A DNA stretch of 53,052 nucleotides from a virus: positions 1 to 53,052 of the IMG/VR virus record IMGVR_UViG_3300022932_000003. The stretch is one strand, 5' to 3'. The notes beneath the pieces are model-generated. The model had not been told where the DNA came from and made no database searches. It saw only the letters and a list, made by a program, of their open reading frames with translations. Made by a program: the position numbers and the translations under genes. This document shows, piece by piece, positions 34,144 through 42,329 of this stretch (position 1 is the stretch's first letter; every line of letters begins with the position of its first letter).

Positions 34144-34300
34144 TTTGATTGGTTAAAATTTCATAAGCTTTTTCTAGTTCCGATTCTAGATTTTCGGCGG
34201 GGGTATCTTTAAAAACATGACTATCAGAAAAGTCTTTTTTGAATTGCCCGAATGAAGTTTTAAATCCATTCGGGAATTCTATACCTTTATACTTTGGCAT
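34082..34300 (-). CDS. Hypothetical small tail-region protein
   Basis: 72-aa protein (MPKYKGIEFPNGFKTSFGQ at the start). The C-terminal 20 residues (ending KKSDTYAVK) overlap the next gene in a different frame by 62 nt. Position between tail tube and tail-completion genes suggests a tail assembly accessory. Confidence 0.62.
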   Translation of the reverse strand: MPKYKGIEFPNGFKTSFGQFKKDFSDSHVFKDTPAENLESELEKAYEILTNQNGKLQSTTKESKKSDTYAVK

Positions 34301-35178
34301 TATGGTGTAACTTCTAGAATTAATGTTTCAGGAGTTTCATAAGAAAGCCCGCCAACAGTTACAACACCTACCAATTCAACAGTATAACCATCTGCGAAAC
34401 CTGTACCTGTCAATGTATAAACACCTTCAGCATCCGGAGCAGTAAAAGTTACTGTTTGAATAACGCCCGTAAGATTTCTAACTACAAAATTAGCTAATAC
34501 AAAAGTTTCAACTAATTCATCACCACCCGAACAACCAACGCCCGCTGTTAATTTAATAACAGTTGAACTTGCTGAAACCTGTGTAAGTGTAACGTCAAAA
34601 ATACCAAACAATTCTGAATCTCTCCATTCAGGTCTGCCTATCCAACCGTTTTGCTCGAATTCACTTGAATCCAAATAATTGATTGTTACCAATGTGGATG
34701 GCGGTCTGTCGGCTGTTGCGTCTAATCTTGGTCCTACATTTAGTTTTACTGATTGACCTTTTACGCCTCCATCAGTAGTATTTACACCTTTGATTGCTCC
34801 ATCCTCTGTGAATTCAAACAATTGTAAAGGAGTATCACCGAATGATGTTAAAGCAAAATGAGAACATAAACCTAAAATACTGGTGAATGTTGTGATCTTT
34901 TTACCATTTGAAGTAAGGTATTGTTGTCTACGACCTTCAAAATATGTCGGTTCCGTGTTAGCGGTTGTAACTTCCTCAGCTTCGTAAAGCGGGAAAATCT
35001 GTTTTGCGGCAACTGCTGCATTCCATTTATCCAAATCTTCCGCATCATCGCGGCTATCAAATTGGAATCCAGGAATAGCGACCGCCGTACGAATCATAAC
35101 TCCTTCAATACATTGCTCTTTAGCACCTGTATTTCGCTTATTTTGATCTTTGCCTTTGCATTTTACAAATATTGCCAT
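34300..35178 (-). CDS. Major tail (tube) protein with Ig-like C-terminal domain
   Basis: 292-aa protein. N-terminal half (GMIRTAVAIPGFQFDSRD-like start, EPTYFEGRRQQYLTSNGKK) is consistent with a tail-tube fold. The C-terminal 90 residues (VRNLTGVIQTVTFTAPDAE, ending GLSYETPETLILEV) look like an Ig-like decoration domain. It is placed three genes before the tape measure, as expected for the tube protein. Confidence 0.75.
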   Translation of the reverse strand: MAIFVKCKGKDQNKRNTGAKEQCIEGVMIRTAVAIPGFQFDSRDDAEDLDKWNAAVAAKQIFPLYEAEEVTTANTEPTYFEGRRQQYLTSNGKKITTFTSILGLCSHFALTSFGDTPLQLFEFTEDGAIKGVNTTDGGVKGQSVKLNVGPRLDATADRPPSTLVTINYLDSSEFEQNGWIGRPEWRDSELFGIFDVTLTQVSASSTVIKLTAGVGCSGGDELVETFVLANFVVRNLTGVIQTVTFTAPDAEGVYTLTGTGFADGYTVELVGVVTVGGLSYETPETLILEVTP

Positions 35179-35197
35179 AAGTTCTATTTTTATTTAA

Positions 35198-35755
35198 TTA
35201 ACAATTTAAATTAATTTTGTATTTCATTGTTCCGGTAATTGCAAAACAATGAAATGGCTGCATATCATCGGTTTTAATGTTATCAGTTTTAAAGCCTTTG
35301 AATATATTTTCTAATCCTTTTTGAATACCATCAATAGCAAACATTTTGTTTTTCTTGATCTGAGCAATAACATCTAATTGGGCTTCAGAATCCGCACGAT
35401 GCAAAATAGTTGGATAACAATTCTTAAGATTCATCATCACTACAAATTTTCCCTCAGCAAAATAGAATTCATTGAAATCATCAGTCGTATGATCTCGATC
35501 TTCTTCAATAAAACAAATCGTAGCGTTTACAGAATCATTCAAATACAAATCTCGGTACTCACCATCACCAATATACGCTTCAGGGTAAAAATCATCACTC
35601 ACAGGATTTCTTCTGATTCTTCCAAAAACATCTAATGTAGTATCAGGATTAATCCCTGATGTTTTCCATTTAGCTTTTAGATTGTCGAACAAAAGTTTTT
35701 GCGTGTATTGAACCTGTTCGTCTAATCCTTTAGGATTTGTTATAGTATAATTCAT
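35198..35755 (-). CDS. Head-tail connector/minor tail protein
   Basis: 185-aa protein from the ATG at 35753-35755 (MNYTITNPKGLDEQVQY). The longer frame would overlap the preceding gene. VFGRIRRNPVSDDFYPEAY and the lack of other motifs fit a tail terminator or connector, by gene order between capsid/connector and tail tube. Confidence 0.65.
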   Translation of the reverse strand: MNYTITNPKGLDEQVQYTQKLLFDNLKAKWKTSGINPDTTLDVFGRIRRNPVSDDFYPEAYIGDGEYRDLYLNDSVNATICFIEEDRDHTTDDFNEFYFAEGKFVVMMNLKNCYPTILHRADSEAQLDVIAQIKKNKMFAIDGIQKGLENIFKGFKTDNIKTDDMQPFHCFAITGTMKYKINLNC

Positions 35756-35756
35756 A

Positions 35757-36338
35757 TTACCATGATTTTGTTCCATCAACAGGAATTTCAAAGGGAAATA
35801 TTACTTCTTTAGCTTTTCGAATAGCATAATAACGTTCTCTTTTTATTCCTTGTGCTACAATTGCACCCGAATCACTCCTAACACCTTCCAATTCCATTTT
35901 TAACTTCTCGTACGCTTCTTTTGCGTTACGCTCGAATAAGTTTTTTCTTGATGTGGAAATAAATAATTCAATACATTTTATTGCGATTGTATAACCAATA
36001 ACATCATCAAAAATAAAAGGATTGGTAATTATGATATTTGAATAATCTGTATCGATAAGTGAACGCGAATCTTTATTGATGATTTCATTTAGCGATTCTA
36101 AAACAGCCTGAGTTTTCATACTTTGTAAGTAAGTATTAAACGGCAATTCCAACATGTTTATTTGTGGAATTGCCGAATAAATATTTTCAACTATCGCAAT
36201 CTGATGAAATGAATTCACGTAACGGCCTGAATTCGACAAAACCACTTCCGGAGAAAGTGCGATTGCAAAATTAGAATCCATTGGTTCAGCGAATCCAATT
36301 CTATCTACTAACGACTGTATGCTTTCAGGACTATACAT
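35757..36338 (-). CDS. Head-tail adaptor-like protein
   Basis: 193-aa helical protein starting MYSPESIQSLVDRIGFAE. It follows the capsid gene by 2 nt, which fits a head-tail adaptor/connector. No specific family motif is visible. Confidence 0.65.
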   Translation of the reverse strand: MYSPESIQSLVDRIGFAEPMDSNFAIALSPEVVLSNSGRYVNSFHQIAIVENIYSAIPQINMLELPFNTYLQSMKTQAVLESLNEIINKDSRSLIDTDYSNIIITNPFIFDDVIGYTIAIKCIELFISTSRKNLFERNAKEAYEKLKMELEGVRSDSGAIVAQGIKRERYYAIRKAKEVIFPFEIPVDGTKSW

Positions 36339-36339
36339 A

Positions 36340-37623
36340 TTATGCTGATGCTGCTAATTGAGCTTCAAAGATCAAAATTTGTTCCTCGTTAAGCTTGTTT
36401 ATTGCTTTTTTGATTGATGCATCTGTTGAAGAAGTAGTTAATTTATTAGTTGAATCAGCAGCATTTAAACCTGCAATAACTGAAACTTTAGTGTAGTTAG
36501 TACCTTCATAGCTGTAATTTGCATCACCTTCTGTTTGTGCGCTAACATCGGCATCAGAAACGTCCATTAAATAGATTGAATCAACATTATCTAAAACAGG
36601 TAACGCTAAAGCCTGAGAAGAAGTAAATTCTCTTACAGGATCGTTTTTACCATATTTAGAAATCAAAATTAAATCATCCACTTTGGTATAAGTAACTTGC
36701 TTAACAGGGAATGTTTCTTCGGCCAATGAACCATAAGTCAAAGTACCAACATTCAAATCAGTTAAGAAAGTAACAATATTAGCAGTCCAAGGATTTGTAA
36801 CACTACGTACACCGTTTTTCTCTACTAACATTTGTCTATCGACAATTGTAATAGTTACGCCATAATTTGCTTTCAAGAACTCATTTGCACGTTCAACCGA
36901 TGGAACATTTGGAATTTGAGAGCCTGTAAATCCAAGTGAAAAAGCAAATTCTTGCTTAACCTGAGTATTAGCTTTAAATAAGTTCCATGTGCTTAGATCC
37001 ATGAAGATATAAGAAAGTGTTGCGCCTTTTGCACGTGCCTGAGATTTTACCCAATTGATATCATCGATTGGCGTAGCGTTGGCATCTGTCCAAGGCAAAG
37101 TAACACCGTATCTATTTGCCGCAGGAATACCAAAATCAATTCTTATTCCTACACCTGTAGAATCATCACCTGTAATCAAAGTTACACCTGAAGATAAAGC
37201 CTGTAAGAACATAAATTCTAAGGTTTCATAAATACCGGCAACGCATTTGTTCACATCACCAAATAGTTTACGTAAAATTTCAGATTCTTGGCCGGCCGTA
37301 GCTACTAAAATCTTAAGATCATTCATGGTATGTTCGTTAAGATACATTTTCATACCTAATTTAGGAATGTCACCTGTAGCTTTACTAATTGAATCTCTTC
37401 TTTTTAAAGGAAGGCTAGAATCCAAAGCAACTACATCTGCTCTTACAACTGTACCATTGCTAGAAATTGAACCCCATTGCAACGATGTTGAAAAGGTTTT
37501 TCTAAGCATTGTTTTATGCATGTATGTTAAAGGATTAGTCGTACCATTTAACTTTTCAATTACTTTAAGCGCAATCGCTTTAAAGAATTTGTCTACCCAT
37601 TGCGGGAATAATGATTGTTCCAT
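36340..37623 (-). CDS. Major capsid protein
   Basis: 427-aa protein. Its size, central position in the morphogenesis operon and sequence (IPKLGMKMYLNEHTMNDLK, ITGDDSTGVGIRIDFGIP, FMDLSTWNLFKANTQVKQE, RSVTNPWTANIVTFLTDLN) match HK97-fold capsid proteins of the Bacteroidetes phage type (capsid E-like). A decoration and a scaffold-like gene are directly upstream. No prohead protease is obvious in the window. Confidence 0.87.
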   Translation of the reverse strand: MEQSLFPQWVDKFFKAIALKVIEKLNGTTNPLTYMHKTMLRKTFSTSLQWGSISSNGTVVRADVVALDSSLPLKRRDSISKATGDIPKLGMKMYLNEHTMNDLKILVATAGQESEILRKLFGDVNKCVAGIYETLEFMFLQALSSGVTLITGDDSTGVGIRIDFGIPAANRYGVTLPWTDANATPIDDINWVKSQARAKGATLSYIFMDLSTWNLFKANTQVKQEFAFSLGFTGSQIPNVPSVERANEFLKANYGVTITIVDRQMLVEKNGVRSVTNPWTANIVTFLTDLNVGTLTYGSLAEETFPVKQVTYTKVDDLILISKYGKNDPVREFTSSQALALPVLDNVDSIYLMDVSDADVSAQTEGDANYSYEGTNYTKVSVIAGLNAADSTNKLTTSSTDASIKKAINKLNEEQILIFEAQLAASA

Positions 37624-37643
37624 TTTTTAAATGATTTTTAGGA

Positions 37644-38042
37644 TTAATCCTTTGTGAATAAAATGTGATTTTCAAGTGCCGTAATGGCAGCAGCGGGAAC
37701 CGCCGGTAAACCATAATTAACAATTGCTACATTGTTAACATCACCTGATAAAAGAACCGGTGCGAATGGTCTTTTGGTCAAAATTGTAGCGTACAAAATA
37801 CCCTTGTAGGTATGTCCTGCAGGAAGTGTTACGTATTCACCCGCTGAAATAGCTAAAGGTTTCAATACTCCGTTAGATGTTTGCTCGATGATCACGCGAC
37901 CGGCTTTTAAAACCTCCTCTGTGATTCCTGTAACGTCTAACGTTTTACCGCCGGGAATATCAACCAAAAGTTTTTTGATGATAATTGAATCCCAAGTAGT
38001 ATCAACCTGAACGCCCTCGTTGTTTAAATTTGCTGTTGGCAT
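37644..38042 (-). CDS. Capsid decoration protein candidate
   Basis: 132-aa beta-rich protein, with AGEYVTLPAGHTYKGILYAT and RPFAPVLLSGDVNNVAIVN, resembling lambda gpD-like head-stabilising proteins. It lies between the scaffold-like gene and the major capsid, as in lambda-like phages. Confidence 0.72.
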   Translation of the reverse strand: MPTANLNNEGVQVDTTWDSIIIKKLLVDIPGGKTLDVTGITEEVLKAGRVIIEQTSNGVLKPLAISAGEYVTLPAGHTYKGILYATILTKRPFAPVLLSGDVNNVAIVNYGLPAVPAAAITALENHILFTKD

Positions 38043-38069
38043 CTTTTTAGTTGTTTTTTAAATTAATAT

Positions 38070-38735
38070 TTAGAACGAATCAACAACCGAATTAACTAAT
38101 GCTTCATCAACTTTAGTTCCTGGATTAGCTCCTGTTGGAGTTGGTCCGGAATACGGTGTTGAATTAGCGTTTGATTGCGCTATAATTGTGTACTCAGATT
38201 CTAATGCGGCTATCTGATCTTCAATAGAAGTTTCAGAATCTACATTTATTCTGTTTATCCAATTTGGGCGAACCTCTTCTTTTAAGGCTTTCAACACTTC
38301 AGATTTTCCAAACAATTCCGCAGCCGTTGCCTTTTTTGTTGCCAAAACATTTCCTGTTTTTAAAGCGGTAATTTCAGCAACAACGGTTTCGTTTTGCTTA
38401 ATAAGTGCTTTAGCCCATTCAGGCACATCACCGGCAGGTGGTGTAATTACAGGTTCAGTTGGTTTTGGTGTTAGTGGGTCAGTTGGAGCAGGTTCTGTTT
38501 TAGGTTTTTGGTTTGCCTCTAATGTTCTCATGCGATCATCTTCTTTTGCGATGTCCTCAAAAGACATAAAGTCATTTGCGTTTTCTAAAACTGAATCAAT
38601 CTCTTCATCAGTAGCCCCATCTTTTGGCTTTGGTGCAAGTTTAGCTGCCAAAGCATCTATCCTTTTTTGTGATAAGTTCGCCTTAGGAAATTTTACCTTA
38701 AGTCGTGCCTTAATCTGTTCTGTTGTAACTGCCAT
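38070..38735 (-). CDS. Scaffolding protein candidate
   Basis: 221-aa protein with a basic N-terminal domain, a Pro/Thr-rich linker (TEPAPTDPLTPKPTEP), and a helical C-terminal half ending NSVVDSF. Low complexity, high charge and position first in the capsid operon fit a scaffold, but no direct signature exists. Confidence 0.68.
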   Translation of the reverse strand: MAVTTEQIKARLKVKFPKANLSQKRIDALAAKLAPKPKDGATDEEIDSVLENANDFMSFEDIAKEDDRMRTLEANQKPKTEPAPTDPLTPKPTEPVITPPAGDVPEWAKALIKQNETVVAEITALKTGNVLATKKATAAELFGKSEVLKALKEEVRPNWINRINVDSETSIEDQIAALESEYTIIAQSNANSTPYSGPTPTGANPGTKVDEALVNSVVDSF

Positions 38736-38771
38736 AAAAATAATTTTTTAGATTGTTGTTATTTATAATGA

Positions 38772-38811
38772 CAAATGTATAATTTATTTTCTTATTTAGA
38801 ACGATTCTATT
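38772..38811 (-). promoter_or_regulatory. Promoter P6 (capsid/tail operon) with 17-bp palindrome
   Basis: Palindrome TTTAGAACGATTCTATT at 38795-38811, -7 box TACATTTG at 38772-38779, gap 15 bp. The palindrome would therefore sit over the expected -33 region, unlike the 35-bp promoters. Drives the structural operon starting at 38735. Confidence 0.68.
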
Positions 38812-38831
38812 TAAATTTCATTATAAAGCAT

Positions 38832-38860
38832 AAAAAAACCACTCATAATTGAGTGGTTTT
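38832..38860. terminator. Intrinsic terminator
   Basis: Hairpin AAAACCACTCA/TGAGTGGTTTT with A/T runs. It ends RNA C and the 43178-38917 unit just upstream of P6. Confidence 0.85.
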
Positions 38861-38916
38861 ACATGAAAACAATTTTTAATTACTGATTCCTCTCTAAATT
38901 CGCCTTTCGCTATAGT

Positions 38917-39150
38917 TGTTCGGGATGAAGGATTCGAACCTTCACGTGAAACCGATTTTTTCAACGGATACCTGAGACTTAAATTAATAAGGCTGTAATC
39001 CTCGGTTAGATTTCGTTTAATTGATAAGACTATTACTCAGGCTTCTGTAACTCAAAAAAACTTATTCACTTACTTCTATTTTTTAGCGTCTGCCACATGT
39101 TTTAGTTGTGGGATAAATCCACCTTACTACCACTATTCCGCCAATCCCGA
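38917..39150 (-). ncRNA. Interrupted tRNA-like RNA (RNA C, tRNA-Leu-like ends)
   Basis: About 232-nt RNA with perfect tRNA ends. Acceptor TCGGGAT (39144-39150) pairs with ATCCCGA (38920-38926), then comes A73 and CA. The T arm is GAAGG-TTCGAAT-CCTTC. The 5' half reads TGGCGGAAT and, 39 nt later, TGGCAGACGC; joined, these give the consensus D arm of tRNA-Leu. A second insertion of roughly 110-120 nt lies between the D arm and T arm and contains CCTGAG/CTCAGG and AATAAG/CTTATT complementarities in interleaved order (possible pseudoknot). It could be an intron-bearing tRNA, a tRNA remnant, or a new tRNA-like ncRNA; I cannot decide without folding tools. Confidence 0.65.
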
Positions 39151-39154
39151 ATAA

Positions 39155-39184
39155 CAAATATAAACATTTTAATCAATTCGCCAA
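39155..39184 (-). promoter_or_regulatory. Promoter for RNA C
   Basis: Minus-strand TTG at 39182-39184, spacer 19, then TATATTTG at 39155-39162, five bases before the RNA C acceptor stem begins at 39150. This is the best full match to the Bacteroidetes promoter (TTG-N19-TAnnTTTG) in the window. No 17-bp palindrome is attached. Confidence 0.7.
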
Positions 39185-39432
39185 CCTTCCAAATTTAAAA
39201 ATCTTCTTTCGCTATAAATTGTTCCTCTTAAATTGCATTGAACACTTACTTTCTGACCTACTTTCAAAGAAGCTACAATTGCAACGCCTTTATCACCGCA
39301 AAACTTTATTGGAATCACGGTTCCGAATTGGCCTCCTTCATCAACCGCTATTTCCTGCGTTTTGAAACCGTTCGTTGATTGCTTTAATCCTTCGATTTCT
39401 TTTACTGTTCCTGTAATTTTAATATCTGCCAT
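39169..39432 (-). CDS. DUF3127-like OB-fold protein
   Basis: 87-aa protein (MADIKITGTVKEIEGLKQS start; IPIKFCGDKGVAIVASLKVG and RGTIYSERRFLNLEGWRID). This pattern matches the DUF3127 family of Bacteroidetes, which has an OB-like fold and is commonly found near phage SSB-type genes. The promoter of RNA C lies partly in its 3' end. Confidence 0.72.
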   Translation of the reverse strand: MADIKITGTVKEIEGLKQSTNGFKTQEIAVDEGGQFGTVIPIKFCGDKGVAIVASLKVGQKVSVQCNLRGTIYSERRFLNLEGWRID

Positions 39433-39438
39433 TGCTTT

Positions 39439-39609
39439 TTATTTTTTATAGTTTTTCTTTTTAACTCCTAAATACTTTTTACGAAAATTATCGTTTTCCG
39501 GATTCGGAATAAATTCTGTATAAGTATTTTTCTTTTCGGGTTTCGCTTGATCAGATTGACATTCTTTCATTCCTGATCCAAAATTTGTTCCACAATTAAC
39601 TGCTACCAT
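39439..39609 (-). CDS. Small protein (56 aa), Lys/Cys-rich
   Basis: Short frame MVAVNCGTNFGSGMKECQS continuing to KKYLGVKKKNYKK. It fits the gap between the DUF3127-like gene and the 106-aa gene. Basic C-terminus, two cysteines. No function can be assigned. Confidence 0.55.
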   Translation of the reverse strand: MVAVNCGTNFGSGMKECQSDQAKPEKKNTYTEFIPNPENDNFRKKYLGVKKKNYKK

Positions 39610-39663
39610 GTTTATTCTTTTTTAATTTCTACTTTGGTTTTGTACTCTTTGTTTTTGGAATTG

Positions 39664-39984
39664 CTATTCCTTTTTTCTTTTGATACTTTTGGAATTAGTT
39701 TTTTCACGTGTTAATAATTTTATGATTGATAAATGAATTTCTATTTTAACATCGTTTATAGCTATTTGTAGCTTTGTCAATGCATGTTCAGTTGTTTCTA
39801 AATACCACGGACCAAATAACAATGCTTTCTGAGTTTCTGCATCATACAAGGAAATTGTTTCGTCGATTAGATATCTGACTTTTAAAATGTAATTACCTCG
39901 ATACATCTTCAAAACATTTATTATTGATTCTTTCCATGTTATTGGCGGAACATAGCGAATAAATTTTTTATCTTTTGCTTCCAT
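39664..39984 (-). CDS. Hypothetical protein
   Basis: 106-aa protein (MEAKDKKFIRYVPPITWKE start), helical with basic tail SKSIKRKKE. Overlaps the upstream frame by 46 nt. Unrecognised. Confidence 0.66.
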   Translation of the reverse strand: MEAKDKKFIRYVPPITWKESIINVLKMYRGNYILKVRYLIDETISLYDAETQKALLFGPWYLETTEHALTKLQIAINDVKIEIHLSIIKLLTREKTNSKSIKRKKE

Positions 39985-40202
39985 GACCTTTTAATTTTAG
40001 TAGTTACTACACCGTTTTCGGGATTGAAATTTTCTTCGCCAGGAACTAACGATATTTGAATTTGATATCGAGTGCCTTTTATCTCCACTTCGCCAAATGA
40101 TTTACTTACTGACTTTGAATTTGGAATGTTATCTTTTACGATGTAATTACCAATAAGATCTACTATTTTTTGAATTGAAACGTCTTTTAGTTCTGTTGCC
40201 AT
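39939..40202 (-). CDS. Hypothetical protein
   Basis: 87-aa protein (MATELKDVSIQKIVDLIGN start) with beta-rich middle (GEVEIKGTRYQIQISLVPG) and basic tail. Unrecognised. Confidence 0.68.
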   Translation of the reverse strand: MATELKDVSIQKIVDLIGNYIVKDNIPNSKSVSKSFGEVEIKGTRYQIQISLVPGEENFNPENGVVTTKIKRSWKQKIKNLFAMFRQ

Positions 40203-40208
40203 AATATT

Positions 40209-40349
40209 TTATTGTAATCCGTTTAAACGTGATCTCGTGAATTGAATTTGTCTTTGCAGATCTTCTTTTATCTCCAAATCAGGCATATCTACTATTAAAG
40301 CCCACATTATAGCAATCTGATTTTCTAATATTAATACCGTGTTATCCAT
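40209..40349 (-). CDS. Small protein (46 aa)
   Basis: Short frame MDNTVLILENQIAIMWALI with a charged C-terminus (EIKEDLQRQIQFTRSRL). It overlaps the stop of the upstream gene (TAATG) and fills the gap before the next gene, which supports it. The hydrophobic centre is too short and charged for a clear membrane helix. Confidence 0.6.
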   Translation of the reverse strand: MDNTVLILENQIAIMWALIVDMPDLEIKEDLQRQIQFTRSRLNGLQ

Positions 40350-40561
40350 TATCTAATTCTTCTTTGAACGGCTTCAACAACCGAATTATAATTATGCATT
40401 CTTACTGAATTTGTGATTGAAACGTAATTGTTTACAGTTATTCCATACGCGGAATTTAGATCTTTAACCTGAACAAATTTTGTTTCGCTGTCCGTTTGTG
40501 TTTGCTGTAGAACATGCATTCTATAATCACGTTCTGATGGTGTAATGATTGCTATTGTCAT
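40349..40561 (-). CDS. Hypothetical small protein
   Basis: 70-aa protein from the ATG at 40559-40561 (MTIAIITPSERDYRMHVLQ); the longer frame would overlap the gene upstream. Beta-rich with VQVKDLNSAYGITVNN. Unrecognised. Confidence 0.62.
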   Translation of the reverse strand: MTIAIITPSERDYRMHVLQQTQTDSETKFVQVKDLNSAYGITVNNYVSITNSVRMHNYNSVVEAVQRRIR

Positions 40562-40977
40562 GATATAAAATAAATTAAAATTAATAATATTGCTGTTGTT
40601 GATTCGACGATCAAACATTTATCACCGATATTCATGATGCATTTTTTATTACGTAAATGCAAAACGCTATCCATGCCGAAAATCCAATAAAAAATAATGT
40701 GATGATGAATCTTTCGAAGTATTTGTTTCTTGCTTTCATGATAATTTTTTTTAGACTCCCAATTACTATTTATTTTAAAAATAACTGGAAATGATTTAAT
40801 AATTTTGAAAACCCATAGCATGTAAACTACAATAAAAACAACTAACAAAAACGCAAACAAATCACTTTGAATAGATAATCCTGTTTTGCAATTCGGGTTG
40901 TTTTCTCTTCCTGCTACTGAACACCAACAAGGCGAAAATTGTACGCAGTTAAATGGTGGCGGTGGAGGTGGGTTCAT
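40558..40977 (-). CDS. Membrane protein with Pro/Cys-rich N-terminus
   Basis: 139-aa protein starting MNPPPPPPFNCVQFSPCWC, then a transmembrane helix (LFAFLLVVFIVVYMLWVF) and a second hydrophobic tail (STTAILLILIYFIS). Unusual combination of poly-Pro and four N-terminal cysteines ahead of the membrane. Unrecognised; coupled to both neighbours by 4-nt overlaps. Confidence 0.66.
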   Translation of the reverse strand: MNPPPPPPFNCVQFSPCWCSVAGRENNPNCKTGLSIQSDLFAFLLVVFIVVYMLWVFKIIKSFPVIFKINSNWESKKNYHESKKQILRKIHHHIIFYWIFGMDSVLHLRNKKCIMNIGDKCLIVESTTAILLILIYFIS

Positions 40978-41441
40978 GATAATTGTTTTTGTGCGGTTTG
41001 GGTTAAGATAAATTCGTACTTAATAACATCTTCTACATTTATTTCGTTTTGGCTATTTATATTTATTTTTCCTCGATCAGTAAAACAAATTGAATGATTA
41101 TCTTTTTGAATCCAAACAGTAAATTCTCCTTTGTTCTCTAATGAAAAACCGTTAAAAATACATTTGTCTTTTGCTTCTTGGTATTCTAAAGCATCCTTAA
41201 AACTTTCATCCATTAGTCTATGACCTGTTGGATAAGTGTGCAATAATCCATAATTATGAGGGCATTCCAAAACAACCCAAACACCATTAACAAGTTTGCA
41301 AGGAAAAAACATCCATAGTTCTAATTTTTGACTTAAAAAATTAGCGTATGAAACTAACAAATGTAATTTTTGAATGTAGGTCAATCCTGCCATTTCCCAA
41401 ACAAGGATAATATATTCCTTTGCTGATATTAATTTTTTCAT
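40974..41441 (-). CDS. Hypothetical protein
   Basis: 155-aa protein (MKKLISAKEYIILVWEMAG start). Middle region LWMFFPCKLVNGVWVVLEC and late DRGKININSQNEINVED. Unrecognised. Overlaps the next gene by 4 nt. Confidence 0.7.
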   Translation of the reverse strand: MKKLISAKEYIILVWEMAGLTYIQKLHLLVSYANFLSQKLELWMFFPCKLVNGVWVVLECPHNYGLLHTYPTGHRLMDESFKDALEYQEAKDKCIFNGFSLENKGEFTVWIQKDNHSICFTDRGKININSQNEINVEDVIKYEFILTQTAQKQLS

Positions 41442-41484
41442 TGTTTTAGTTTATTTGTAATTCGTATTTAGGTTTTATTACTTG

Positions 41485-41766
41485 TTAGAATTCGAAGACA
41501 TCTAAAACAGATTCGTAATACCCAACATAGAAAATAACATCATCTTCGTCTGTATATTTTTCAAGTACTAACTCTTGAATAACGGCTTTTTTGAAATCAA
41601 TTTTGTTTTGTTCAACATCTTCGTTTTGAAATATTTCGTCAACAGTTTCTTTAATTTCAACTAATTGCTTTAAACTATCCGAAATCATTTTATAATATTC
41701 TGTTTCTCCGACTTGATCAATAATACTTTGTTTTACTTCTAATTTTAATTGTTCTAAATCTTCCAT
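41485..41766 (-). CDS. Hypothetical acidic helical protein
   Basis: 93-aa, strongly acidic protein (MEDLEQLKLEVKQSIIDQV start), ends VLDVFEF. Unrecognised. Confidence 0.7.
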   Translation of the reverse strand: MEDLEQLKLEVKQSIIDQVGETEYYKMISDSLKQLVEIKETVDEIFQNEDVEQNKIDFKKAVIQELVLEKYTDEDDVIFYVGYYESVLDVFEF

Positions 41767-41784
41767 TCCTAATAATTTACTTGG

Positions 41785-42312
41785 TTAAAATTTAAAAGTT
41801 AAACCTGCCATAACTGCATTTACAGAATCATAAGAAGCACGTATTCCAACCTGATCTGAAACCTCATAATCAATTGCAACCCCAAAAGCAATATAAATGT
41901 TTTGGCTTTCATCTTTGCCGTTAATAGTTTGATTTACATAAGCACCGCCAAACTTACCAATGATGTTTAATTCGTCGAATTTAGCGCCTATTAAAGCAAA
42001 AGCAGCGGGAACAACATCACCTTTGAATCTGTGAATTTTTCCTTTATCATTTGTATTGGCGCGTTTCTCAGATATACCCGAATCAACAATTGAAGCGGAT
42101 CCACCAAATATTAATTCGGTTTCTTCATCAGTATAAGTGGCCGATAATTCAAAAGCTTTATATCCGGCCATAACCGAAACTTTTCTATCCTGAGCGTAGG
42201 AAGATAGGAATGAAGCGAACAACAACGCAATGAAGATCGTTTTTTTACCTCCAAATAAGGCGTTTGAAATGTAGTCGTAGAATCTTTCGAATAATGATTT
42301 TTTAGTTTTCAT
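41785..42312 (-). CDS. Secreted outer-membrane beta-barrel-like protein
   Basis: 175-aa protein with an extended signal peptide (hydrophobic core TIFIALLFASFLSSYAQ ending about residue 42), then short alternating strands (VSVMAGYKAFELSATYTD, IAFGVAIDYEVSDQVGIRA) and a terminal Phe (GLTFKF), the normal outer-membrane barrel signature. A phage-encoded outer-membrane protein could block superinfection or alter the host surface; that role is inferred. No chaperone or second component is nearby. Confidence 0.75.
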   Translation of the reverse strand: MKTKKSLFERFYDYISNALFGGKKTIFIALLFASFLSSYAQDRKVSVMAGYKAFELSATYTDEETELIFGGSASIVDSGISEKRANTNDKGKIHRFKGDVVPAAFALIGAKFDELNIIGKFGGAYVNQTINGKDESQNIYIAFGVAIDYEVSDQVGIRASYDSVNAVMAGLTFKF

Positions 42313-42329
42313 AATTTATTTTTTATTGA

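Noticed and set aside
37247-37630. 127-aa plus ORF over the major capsid gene
   Set aside because: Antisense shadow of the capsid gene; its Leu/Ser-rich hydrophobic composition is typical of antisense reading in this genome.
38917-39150. tmRNA interpretation of RNA C
   Set aside because: The acceptor stem is not tRNA-Ala-like, and no tag reading frame ending in an Ala-Ala motif is visible.
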